The translations under genes were made by a program, and so were the position numbers. 8,787 nt of DNA from ZC4RG30 sp964455685. Its GTDB lineage: Bacteria; Pseudomonadota; Gammaproteobacteria; Steroidobacterales; Steroidobacteraceae. The stretch spans positions 1 through 8,787 of the forward strand of contig CAYVZE010000088.1 of the NCBI GenBank assembly GCA_964455685.1. The letters run 5' to 3'. Numbering within the stretch: position 1 is the stretch's first letter; every line of letters begins with the position of its first letter. Shown one piece after another: positions 1 through 6,152 of this stretch. Under the pieces are notes generated by a model, which saw only the letters and a program-made list of their open reading frames with translations, was not told the DNA's origin and did not search any database.

Positions 1-935
1 GGATGAGCATGGGCGCGCTGATCGCCTGCTCGATCCTTTCCAGCCGCGTGATCGCACTGTTCGCACCGATGGGCCAGGCCTTCGCCCGCTGGCAGAACGC
101 CAAGGTGGCGCTGTCGGGGCTGGAAGAGCTGCTGGCCCGCCCCGTGGACCATGACCCGGGCCGCGGCCTGCTGCGCCGGACGACGCTGCGGGGCCAGTAC
201 GAGTTTCAGAACGTGCGCTACCAGTACGGCGAGAAGGAGGCGCTGGTGTTCCAGGCCGACGGCCTGGCCATCCGCGCCGGCGAGCGGGTGGCATTGCTGG
301 GACGCATCGGCGCCGGCAAGAGCACGCTGCTGCGGCTGCTGGCGGGCATGGCGCAACCCACCGGCGGCAAGATCCTGCTCGACGGCACCGACATGGACAT
401 CATCAGTCCGGATGACCTGCGGCGCGAGATCGGCTTCCTTGGCCAGGGCGCGCAGCTGCTGCTGGGCACGGTGCGCGAGAACCTGGCCGTCGGCCGGCCC
501 GATGCCAGCGACGAGGAGATCCTCGAGGCGCTGGCCGTCTCGGGCGGGCTGCCGCTGGTGCAGGGCCATCCGCACGGCCTGGACCGGATGCTGCAGGAAG
601 GTGGCGTGGGCCTTTCGGGCGGACAGCGGCAGACGCTGCTGCTGGCGCGCACCTTCCTGCGCAATCCAAACATCCTGCTGCTCGATGAGCCGACCGCCAG
701 CATGGACGAGGGCACCGAGCGGCAGTTCGTCGAGCGGCTGCGCAACTGGACCGGCGACCGCACGGTGGTGGTTGCCACCAACCGCGCCGGCCTGCTGCCG
801 CTGGTGGACCGCATCATCGTGATCGACCACGGGCGCGTCGTGCTGGACGGCCCGAAGGCCGAGGTACTGAAGGCCCTGTCGCGGCCGGCCGTGGTGCCGG
901 TTGCGGCAGGAAGCCAGGCAGTGGGGGCGTCATGA
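1..935 (+). CDS. Type I secretion system permease/ATPase, LapB-like (C-terminal part, 5' end outside window)
   Basis: Inner-membrane ABC transporter that powers one-step export of a protein from the cytoplasm through a HlyD adaptor and a TolC-like channel. The reading frame is open to the left edge. The first visible residues (M-S-M-G-A-L-I-A-C) match the end of the LapB-type membrane domain, so the ATG at position 3 is very unlikely to be the true start. Counting from it, the ATPase domain shows an A-loop Tyr near 75, Walker A GRIGAGKST (100-108), Q-loop Gln 148, signature LSGGQ (204-208), Walker B ILLLDEP (224-230) and D-loop SMD (233-235). The H-loop reads V-A-T-N-R, with Asn 260 where the family has His, which is odd. 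The stop overlaps the next start by 4 nt (ATGA), so the two are translationally coupled. The LapB branch is inferred from the A-L-I-A-C motif and the V-D-R-I-I-V-I-D...D-G-P-K tail. The substrate is not visible. Confidence 0.93.
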   Translation, partial: MSMGALIACSILSSRVIALFAPMGQAFARWQNAKVALSGLEELLARPVDHDPGRGLLRRTTLRGQYEFQNVRYQYGEKEALVFQADGLAIRAGERVALLGRIGAGKSTLLRLLAGMAQPTGGKILLDGTDMDIISPDDLRREIGFLGQGAQLLLGTVRENLAVGRPDASDEEILEALAVSGGLPLVQGHPHGLDRMLQEGGVGLSGGQRQTLLLARTFLRNPNILLLDEPTASMDEGTERQFVERLRNWTGDRTVVVATNRAGLLPLVDRIIVIDHGRVVLDGPKAEVLKALSRPAVVPVAAGSQAVGAS

Positions 936-2122
936 GGGACATTGCCGTGCTTTCCGGCGTGCGGCCGGTGGATTCCTTCCGGGAAGAGAATGAGGCACCG
1001 CGCTCGCGGATCATCCCGATCATCGCGGCGCTGGTGGCGGTGTTCATCGCCTGGGCCGCGTTTGCGCGCGTGGACGAAGTGGCAGTGGGCTCGGCGCGGG
1101 TCACGCCCTCGTCGAAGTCGCAGCTGGTGCAGAGCCTGGAGGGCGGCATCATCGAGGAGATCTTCGTGCGCGAGGGCGACCTGGTGGATGCCGGCCAGAA
1201 GCTGGCCACGCTCGACCGCGTGCGCTTCATGGCCACCGTGGGCGAGGCGGAGGCCCGCGCGCTGTCGCTGGAGGCGGCGGCGGCGCGACTGAAGGCCGAG
1301 ATCGAGGGCGGTGAGCCGCGCTTCAGCGGCGAGGTGCTGGCCGTGCCGGAACTGGTGGCGCGCGAGCGGGAGCTGCTGCGCTCGCGGCGCCAGAACCTGC
1401 GCGAGAACACCGAGGGCCTGGAGGAGTCGCTGCGCCTGGTCCGGCGCGAGATCTCGCTGACCGAGCCGCTGGTGGAGCTGGGCGCTGCCAGCGAGGTGGA
1501 GCTGATCCGCCTGCGTCGCCAGGAGAATGAGCTGGTGGCCAAGCTGGCCGGCGTGCGCAACCAGTACCTGGCCGACGCCAACGCCGAGTATGCGAAGACC
1601 ATGTCCGAGCTCGAGGTGGTGCGCCAGGTGATCAGCGGCCGGCGCGACCAGCTTGAACGCACCGCGCTGACCTCGCCCGTGCGCGGCATCGTGAAGAACC
1701 TTGAGCACACGACGATCGGTGGCGTGGTGGCGCCGGGAGGCACGTTGATGGAGATCGTGCCCGTGGAGGACACGCTGCTGATCGAGGCACGCCTGAGCCC
1801 GCGCGACATCGCCTTCGTGCGGCCGGGCTTGCCGGCGAAGGTGAAGATCACCGCCTACGATCCCTCGATCTACGGCACGCTGGATGCAACCGTGGATCGC
1901 ATCTCGCCGGACACGCTGCAGGACGAGGTGCACCGCGACCAGGTCTACTATCGCGCCTACCTGCGCACGAGTGGCTCCACGCTGCGCACGCGCGATGGCC
2001 GCGAGCACGCCATCATGCCGGGCATGGTGGCCACGGTGGACATCCGCACGGGCTCGAAGACGATCCTCGACTACCTGCTCAAGCCCGTGAACAAGGCCAG
2101 GGAGGCACTGCGGGAACGCTAG
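932..2122 (+). CDS. HlyD-family type I secretion periplasmic adaptor
   Basis: Membrane fusion protein that bridges the inner-membrane ABC transporter and the outer-membrane TolC-like channel. The 396-residue length is normal for the family. Order of parts: a short cytoplasmic N-terminus; one membrane anchor at about 26-44; a first lipoyl half-domain at about 65-98 (E-G-G-I-I-E-E-I-F-V-R-E-G-D-L-V); a charged, Leu/Glu/Arg-rich alpha-helical hairpin with coiled-coil character at about 100-240; a second lipoyl half at about 245-278 (T-S-P-V-R-G-I-V-K); then a beta-barrel. The C-terminal family signature P-G-M-V-A-T-V-D-I-R-T-G at 363-374 is followed by a Leu/Pro-containing tail. The ATG at 932 lies inside the stop of the ATPase gene (ATGA), with a G-rich stretch at 923-927 as a likely ribosome site. 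It resembles LapC/HlyD adaptors of RTX-type exporters. No TolC-like gene or RTX substrate follows. Confidence 0.95.
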   Translation: MRDIAVLSGVRPVDSFREENEAPRSRIIPIIAALVAVFIAWAAFARVDEVAVGSARVTPSSKSQLVQSLEGGIIEEIFVREGDLVDAGQKLATLDRVRFMATVGEAEARALSLEAAAARLKAEIEGGEPRFSGEVLAVPELVARERELLRSRRQNLRENTEGLEESLRLVRREISLTEPLVELGAASEVELIRLRRQENELVAKLAGVRNQYLADANAEYAKTMSELEVVRQVISGRRDQLERTALTSPVRGIVKNLEHTTIGGVVAPGGTLMEIVPVEDTLLIEARLSPRDIAFVRPGLPAKVKITAYDPSIYGTLDATVDRISPDTLQDEVHRDQVYYRAYLRTSGSTLRTRDGREHAIMPGMVATVDIRTGSKTILDYLLKPVNKAREALRER

Positions 2123-2137
2123 CCCGCAGCGCCTGCG

Positions 2138-2602
2138 TCATTGCTTGCGGGAACGGTGCGCCTGTCCCAGGGCGGTCGAGGCCGCGCGCAGGACCCGCCG
2201 GATGGCTTCGCTGTCGCGTTCGGCCCGGGCGCGCGACAGGCGCAGCTTCACCGCATCCTGGATTTCGCGGCGCGTGGCGGCCGGCGAGACGTCGAGGACC
2301 AGGTACCAGTCATCCAGGGACGCGCCGGTGTTGCGCACGCCGCGGCTGGCGGCGCGCCGGGCAGGGCGCGCGGGAGTGTCCCGGGTGCCGGGGCGGGTGA
2401 CGGTGGCCGGCTGCGGGAGCACCCGGCCCGGGACGCGAAACCCCGGCGGGGTCCGCGCGTCCGGTCGCATGCTGGCGGACAGTTCCTCGATGGCACGGCG
2501 CCCGTGCTGGGCCAGCTTCTGGTCATCCTCCTTCAGCCGCTTCACGAAACGGCTGATGAAGATGACGATGAATATCAGGGCCAGCAGCTGGGCGATCGAC
2601 AT
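2138..2602 (-). CDS. Small membrane-anchored protein with degenerate J-like domain (no HPD)
   Basis: Function unknown. The 154-residue protein starts with one hydrophobic segment (about 5-19) followed by basic residues F-V-K-R-L-K, which suggests an N-out, C-in anchor. A low-complexity, Arg/Pro/Ala-rich linker spans about 45-95. The C-terminal part (about 97-147) reads like a J domain: W-Y-L-V-L-D-V-S-P-A-A-T then R-R-E-I-Q-D-A-V-K-L-R-L, matching helices I and II of DnaJ proteins (Y-x-x-L-G-V-S-x-x-A-T-x-x-E-I-x-x-A-Y). The HPD tripeptide that activates DnaK is absent, and the helix III region is short, so an ordinary co-chaperone role is unlikely. The start was chosen because the ATG at 2602 has a GGAGG six bases upstream and because the frame further upstream is only an out-of-frame reading of the dioxygenase gene. 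It is convergent with the adaptor gene (15 nt between stops). The J-like assignment is by eye. Confidence 0.75.
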   Translation of the reverse strand: MSIAQLLALIFIVIFISRFVKRLKEDDQKLAQHGRRAIEELSASMRPDARTPPGFRVPGRVLPQPATVTRPGTRDTPARPARRAASRGVRNTGASLDDWYLVLDVSPAATRREIQDAVKLRLSRARAERDSEAIRRVLRAASTALGQAHRSRKQ

Positions 2603-2608
2603 CGGGTC

Positions 2609-2613
2609 CCTCC
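2609..2613 (-). promoter_or_regulatory. Ribosome binding site of the J-like gene
   Basis: GGAGG on the minus strand, six bases before the ATG at 2602. It is the best Shine-Dalgarno sequence in the window and it fixes the start of the small gene. A run of seven C (minus strand; plus-strand G at 2615-2621) lies just upstream of it. Confidence 0.8.
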
Positions 2614-2621
2614 AGGGGGGG

Positions 2622-2662
2622 CGGGGCGCGGTCCCGCCAGCATAACCGCGCCCCGGCTTTTT
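2622..2662 (+). terminator. Intrinsic terminator-like hairpin reading on the plus strand
   Basis: A perfect 11-bp inverted repeat has arms CGGGGCGCGGT (2622-2632) and ACCGCGCCCCG (2645-2655), a 12-nt loop, then GC and five T (2658-2662). The T run is on the plus strand, so this is a canonical Rho-independent layout for rightward transcription, such as read-through from the secretion operon. On the minus strand the same hairpin sits between the dioxygenase stop and the J-like start, but it has no U tract there; it could protect the 3' end of the dioxygenase mRNA or reduce read-through. A shorter rival hairpin (GGCGGG 2620-2625 with CCCGCC 2633-2638) shares bases with it. Termination itself is not shown by sequence alone. 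Confidence 0.65.
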
Positions 2663-2667
2663 AGGCT

Positions 2668-4257
2668 TCAGGCCTTCGGCTTCGGCATCGCCGACTCGGG
2701 CACGAACCAGCCATGCACCTGTCCGGCGATGCGGGTGGGCATGCGCACGGTCGCGACCGGGCCTTCCTCCACGCGCTCGGCGTCGAGGATGACCAGGTCG
2801 GCGCGGTTGCCCTCGCTGGCCCAGGTGCCCACGGCCATCACGTAGCCCGAGCCCTCCGGCGCATTGTCGGCGCGCGGCGCGAAGCATACCTCCGAGAGGT
2901 TCAGGCCCTGCGGCGCCTTCCACAGCTTGTAGCTGCGGTCCTGCAGGTCGAAGCGCGCGATGCCCTGGCCGCGCTGGCCGTTCTCCACGAAGCCGCAGGA
3001 CAGCCAGCCGTAGCGGTAGTGCGCGGTGTTGTAGCGGTCGTCCTGGCGCGGCAGCGCGCCGGTGAGATCCGGGTACAGCGTCTCGATGTCGTAGGCCTTC
3101 GGCGTCTTCTTCGACAGCTCGGCCGACAGGCGGGTGATGTAGCTGGCGCCCTTGACCGGGTCCCAGCGCGAGCCATCGTGGAAGGGCATGAACGGGAACG
3201 GGTTGGACTGCGACATCTCCACGTCCACGTACACGCGCTTGCCGTCGTCGAAGGCGCCCATCACATGCGTGGCGCTGCGCTCGGGGCCCTTGATGAAGCG
3301 GATGTCCTTGCCGTCGCCGCCGCGGCGGAAGTAGCCGAAGTAGGTGGGTTCGCCCGGCCACCACGACCAGTGGATGCCGCCCTTCTTCATCTGCTCCTCG
3401 TCCATGATCATCGGGATCACGTAGAGCACGATGTAGTTCTCGGTCACGGCGAAGTCATGCAGCATGCCCACGTAGGGCACCTTGACCCAGCAGTCCCACA
3501 CCTTCTTTCCATCCGGCGTGTACTCGAACACGTTCACGTCGGTGGTGCCGTGGCCCCTGGCCTCGTAGCCGAAGGCGACCAGGTTGCCGGTCTTCGAGTC
3601 GAGCTTGGGGTGCGCGGTGAAGGTGGCGCTCTCCAGCTGGCCGTTGAAGCGGTAGACCGGGTCGAGGGTCTCCAGCGTGTTCAGGTCCATCGCGGCCGGC
3701 GGGCTGTCTTCCTTCAGCGCCAGCAGCATGCCGTTGTGGTGGATGATGTGCGTGTTGTGCGTGCCGCGGCTCTTGCCCTTCACCGACGGATCGTCGAGGT
3801 AGGGGTTGCGGTACATCGGGAACAGGATCTTGCCGGCCTTCTCCTGCTCCACGTAGCGCTCGTTGCGCACGAAGCGGCTCTTGTAGTGCACGTTGCCGTT
3901 CTCGAAGCGGAACTGGCTGACGTGGCCTTCGCCGTCGAAGGGAATGTTGCCGGGACGCATGGGGAACTGCGCATCGGGGCCGGTGCGGAAGAAGGCGCCC
4001 TTCAGGTCGGTGGGAACCTTGCCCTCGACCTCGCAGTAGCGGATGTCCTGCTCGACGCGGAACAGCTGCGGGCCGCGCTCGCTCGGCGGGCCGTAGCGCT
4101 CCTCGATGCCGCTGCGCGGCCGCTCGGCCTCCGCGGCGCCGGCGGCGGTCGCGGCCAGCGTGGCGCCGGCGGCGGTGAGCACCCCGCCCATGAAGGAGCG
4201 GCGGTCGACGGTGGAACTGGATGCGGCGCGGTGGCCGTCCTTGCGATCGTTGGACAT
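2668..4257 (-). CDS. Tat-exported carotenoid oxygenase family protein, stilbene-dioxygenase-like
   Basis: A non-haem Fe(II) dioxygenase of the RPE65/CCD family, which splits a C=C bond with O2 to give two carbonyl products. The 529-residue protein starts with a twin-arginine signal: V-D-R-R-S-F-M-G at 17-24, a hydrophobic Ala-rich stretch at 25-42, and a likely AEA cleavage site after 44. This suggests export of the folded enzyme to the periplasm. The four iron-binding His are visible in their usual contexts: H216 (T-A-H-P-K-L-D), H267 (M-L-H-D-F-A-V-T), H331 (A-T-H-V-M-G-A-F) and H515 (V-H-G-W-F-V-P). Second-shell Glu are seen at 183 and 456; the third site (G-A-L-P-R-Q-D-D-R-Y, residue 401) appears to be Ala where relatives have E-F-P-R. 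K182-E183 and Y149 have the spacing of the phenol-binding Tyr/Lys pair of stilbene-cleaving NOV1, which favours a phenolic stilbene over a carotenoid; this is inference from memory of that enzyme. The ATG at 4257 has GGGGG at 4263-4267 upstream. An in-frame ATG further upstream would extend ahead of the Tat signal and was rejected. Confidence 0.92.
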   Translation of the reverse strand: MSNDRKDGHRAASSSTVDRRSFMGGVLTAAGATLAATAAGAAEAERPRSGIEERYGPPSERGPQLFRVEQDIRYCEVEGKVPTDLKGAFFRTGPDAQFPMRPGNIPFDGEGHVSQFRFENGNVHYKSRFVRNERYVEQEKAGKILFPMYRNPYLDDPSVKGKSRGTHNTHIIHHNGMLLALKEDSPPAAMDLNTLETLDPVYRFNGQLESATFTAHPKLDSKTGNLVAFGYEARGHGTTDVNVFEYTPDGKKVWDCWVKVPYVGMLHDFAVTENYIVLYVIPMIMDEEQMKKGGIHWSWWPGEPTYFGYFRRGGDGKDIRFIKGPERSATHVMGAFDDGKRVYVDVEMSQSNPFPFMPFHDGSRWDPVKGASYITRLSAELSKKTPKAYDIETLYPDLTGALPRQDDRYNTAHYRYGWLSCGFVENGQRGQGIARFDLQDRSYKLWKAPQGLNLSEVCFAPRADNAPEGSGYVMAVGTWASEGNRADLVILDAERVEEGPVATVRMPTRIAGQVHGWFVPESAMPKPKA

Positions 4258-4394
4258 GAAGTCCCCCACTTGTGTCCTGTTTATGAGGAAGGTGACTGCT
4301 GCGAAGTCTAGCGCGGGGCAAGTGTGAATGGCCGTTTTCCCCGCCGTATCTAGGGATTTTCCGAAGGCCGCTGTTGGCGCCGGGAGGGCCGGAA
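4258..4394 (-). promoter_or_regulatory. Spacer likely holding the dioxygenase promoter
   Basis: The longest non-coding gap in the window (137 nt), visibly richer in A/T than the genes around it, between the transporter stop and the dioxygenase start. On the minus strand a weak sigma70-like pair can be proposed: TAGACT (4305-4310) and CATAAA (4280-4285), each 4 of 6 to consensus but 19 nt apart, giving a very short leader. A 6-bp inverted repeat CACTTG/CAAGTG lies at 4267-4272 and 4319-4324, one arm next to the ribosome site. No clear terminator with a U tract follows the transporter gene, so read-through is possible. The promoter is a guess; the gap itself is certain. Confidence 0.3.
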
Positions 4395-5738
4395 TCAGGG
4401 CTTGCCGAAGGTGTCGCGGGCCAGCCGCGGCCATGCCGCCAGCAAGGCCAGCGCGCGCAGCACCACGAAGGCCACGAAGGCCGCCCACAGTGCATCCACC
4501 GAGCTTCGGCCGCCGAACAGCAGGTAGCACAGGGCGAAGCCGGCCGCCGAGGCCAGCGAGGCATTGCGCATGGCGGCGGCGCGGCCGGTGCCGATGAAGA
4601 TGCCGTCGAGCTGGAAGGCACCGAAGGACAGCGCCACGTAGGCGGCCACCCAGGGCAGCAGGGCGGTGGCCTGGGCGCGCACCTCGGGCAGGCTGGTCAG
4701 CATGCCGACCACCCGGTGCCCGGCCACGAGCAGCGCCAGGGCGATCAGGACGGCCGTCAGCGCCGCCAGCCCGGTCGAGTGTCGCACCGCAGCACGGAAC
4801 ACGTCGCGGCGCCCGGCGCCGGCGGCGCGACCTACCAGTCCCTCGGCGGCAAAGGCGAAGCCGTCGAGGAAGAAGGCGCTGAAGCTGATCAATTGCAGCA
4901 GCACGTGGTTGGCGGCCAGCACGGTGTCGCCGAAGCGTGCGCCGGCATTGGTGAACCAGGCGAAGCAGGCCAGCATCACCACGGTGCGGATCATCAGGTC
5001 ACGGTTGGCCGACAGCGTGGCCATCAGCGCGCGCCGGTCGGCAAGCCGTGCCCGCGGCAGCAGCGGCTCCTCGTCCTCGTGCCGGGCGCGCACCGCGCGA
5101 TACAGCACGCGCAGCGCATAGGCCAGCGCCAGCCACTCCGCCAGCACGGTGCCGAAGGCAATGCCCGATACGCCCCAGCCCAGCGCGCCGGCGAACAGCA
5201 CGTCGAGTGCGGCGTTGAGGCCATTGAGCAGCAGCTGGATGCGCAGCACGTCGCGGGTGCGGCCCAGGCCGATCAGCCAGCCGCTCACCACGTAGCCCGC
5301 CAGCGTGGCCGGCGCGCTCCAGATGCGGACCAGCACATAGCGGCGCGCGGCTTCCTCCACGGCCTCCGATCCCTGGAACAGCTGCATGGCCAGCGCCGCC
5401 AGCGGCCACTGCAGCAGCAACAGCGCGCAGCCGATGCCCAGCGCCAGCAGCAGGCCGCGCGCGGCCACGGCGCGCTCCTCGGCAGTGTCGCCGGCGCCCG
5501 CGGCGCGCGCGGTGAAGCCGGTGGTGCCCATGCGCAGGAAGCCGAAGGCCCAGAACACGAAGCTGAACACCAGCGCGCCCAGCGCGATGGCGCCGAGTTC
5601 ATGGGTCTGGCCCACGTGGCCGATGACGGCGGTGTCGGTGAGGCCCAGCAGCGGCGTGGCGCAGTTCGCCAGCACGATGGGCCAGGCCAGCGCCAGGATC
5701 TGGCGCCGGGTCGGGATGTCCAGGTTCAGCGCGGCCAC
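4395..5738 (-). CDS. MATE-family efflux transporter, DinF branch
   Basis: An inner-membrane multidrug/toxin antiporter that exports small, often cationic or aromatic, compounds using Na+ or H+. The 447 residues are rich in hydrophobic segments, consistent with 12 membrane helices in two six-helix halves. The N-terminal helix has L-A-W-P-I-V-L-A-N...T-D-T-A-V-I-G-H, with Asp 35 matching the conserved TM1 acidic residue of DinF-type MATE proteins. The repeat half has L-L-Q-L-I-S-F-S-A-F-F-L-D-G-F-A-F-A-A-E, typical of this branch. No ATG is available at the N-terminus. The best start is GTG at 5738, which overlaps the end of the DUF1761 gene by 13 nt and implies coupling; CTG at 5729 is an alternative. 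The frame stays open further upstream, but that part is only a shadow of the DUF1761 gene. The substrate is unknown. Confidence 0.92.
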   Translation of the reverse strand: MAALNLDIPTRRQILALAWPIVLANCATPLLGLTDTAVIGHVGQTHELGAIALGALVFSFVFWAFGFLRMGTTGFTARAAGAGDTAEERAVAARGLLLALGIGCALLLLQWPLAALAMQLFQGSEAVEEAARRYVLVRIWSAPATLAGYVVSGWLIGLGRTRDVLRIQLLLNGLNAALDVLFAGALGWGVSGIAFGTVLAEWLALAYALRVLYRAVRARHEDEEPLLPRARLADRRALMATLSANRDLMIRTVVMLACFAWFTNAGARFGDTVLAANHVLLQLISFSAFFLDGFAFAAEGLVGRAAGAGRRDVFRAAVRHSTGLAALTAVLIALALLVAGHRVVGMLTSLPEVRAQATALLPWVAAYVALSFGAFQLDGIFIGTGRAAAMRNASLASAAGFALCYLLFGGRSSVDALWAAFVAFVVLRALALLAAWPRLARDTFGKP

Positions 5739-6133
5739 GCGCCGATGATGGCGCCCATGGCCGAGAAGTTGACCACCTGGTAGCCGGCGTTGACCAGCCA
5801 GAGCTTCCACGGCCGCTTCTCGAACATGTAGAACATGCCCAGCGCCGGCGCGATGAAGAACACCGCGCTCAGCAGGCCGATATGCAGCGCGAACCACAGG
5901 CTGGTTCGCGCGCCGTTCTGCAGGGCGATGCCGCTGGCGGCGATGAAGTTGAACGCCCACGCCGCCGCGAACAGCACCGGCGCCGGCACGCGCCGCGGGG
6001 TGTCCTCGTTGATGCCGGTGAGCCGCGACCACAGGCGGCTGAACAGCGGCCCGTACCACAGCCCGCCGATGGCGAATCCCGCCAGCGAGGCCACGAACAC
6101 CGATGCCCAGTTCACCAGTTCGAAGCGGTTCAT
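5726..6133 (-). CDS. DUF1761-family small integral membrane protein
   Basis: A 135-residue protein of unknown function. Four hydrophobic segments are visible at about 8-28, 51-70, 80-105 and 112-132. The family pattern is recognisable: an N-terminal G-G-L-W-Y-G-P-L-F after helix 1, a central W-A-F-N-F-I-A-A-S, and a C-terminal W-L-V-N-A-G-Y-Q-V-V-N-F-S-A-M-G. Length and topology are normal for DUF1761. It begins 19 nt after glyS ends, with only a weak GGGTAG ribosome site, and its stop lies inside the start region of the MATE gene. It is therefore probably co-transcribed with glyQS and the transporter. Whether it aids the transporter is not known; adjacency is the only hint. Confidence 0.85.
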   Translation of the reverse strand: MNRFELVNWASVFVASLAGFAIGGLWYGPLFSRLWSRLTGINEDTPRRVPAPVLFAAAWAFNFIAASGIALQNGARTSLWFALHIGLLSAVFFIAPALGMFYMFEKRPWKLWLVNAGYQVVNFSAMGAIIGAWPR

Positions 6134-6152
6134 GCAGCTACCCGGTCGTTGT

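Noticed and set aside
218..2008. Long minus-strand open frame (596 codons) opposite the secretion ATPase and adaptor genes
   Set aside because: Shadow of two well-supported genes; biased composition and no domain seen.
1..2122. Possible complete type I secretion system with substrate
   Set aside because: Only the ATPase C-terminal part and the adaptor are present; no TolC-like channel and no RTX-repeat or adhesin gene is in the window.
2123..2151. Hairpin between the convergent adaptor and J-like stops (CCCGCA with TGCGGG)
   Set aside because: Only six continuous base pairs plus two past a bulge, a loop of about 12 nt, and no T run on either strand; too weak to call a terminator.
2603..3364. 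Upstream extension of the J-like frame into the dioxygenase gene
   Set aside because: The extension is an out-of-frame reading of the dioxygenase; the ATG at 2602 has a proper ribosome site and starts a typical membrane anchor.
2713..4311. Long plus-strand open frame (532 codons) opposite the dioxygenase
   Set aside because: Val/Ala/His/Arg-rich antisense reading; the minus-strand frame carries all catalytic His and a Tat signal.
4350..4394. Imperfect hairpin (TTCC/GGAA and GGCC/GGCC arms) after the MATE stop
   Set aside because: The stem is interrupted by a three-base bulge and no U tract follows on the minus strand, so it does not support a terminator.
4374..5783. Plus-strand open frame (469 codons) opposite the MATE transporter
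   Set aside because: Gln/Gly/Arg/His-rich low-complexity translation; the minus-strand frame has clear membrane helices and MATE motifs.
5739..6059. N-terminal extension of the MATE frame, suggesting a fused protein
   Set aside because: These codons overlap the DUF1761 gene in another frame; they translate to non-hydrophobic, His/Arg-rich sequence, whereas the DUF1761 frame gives a recognised family.
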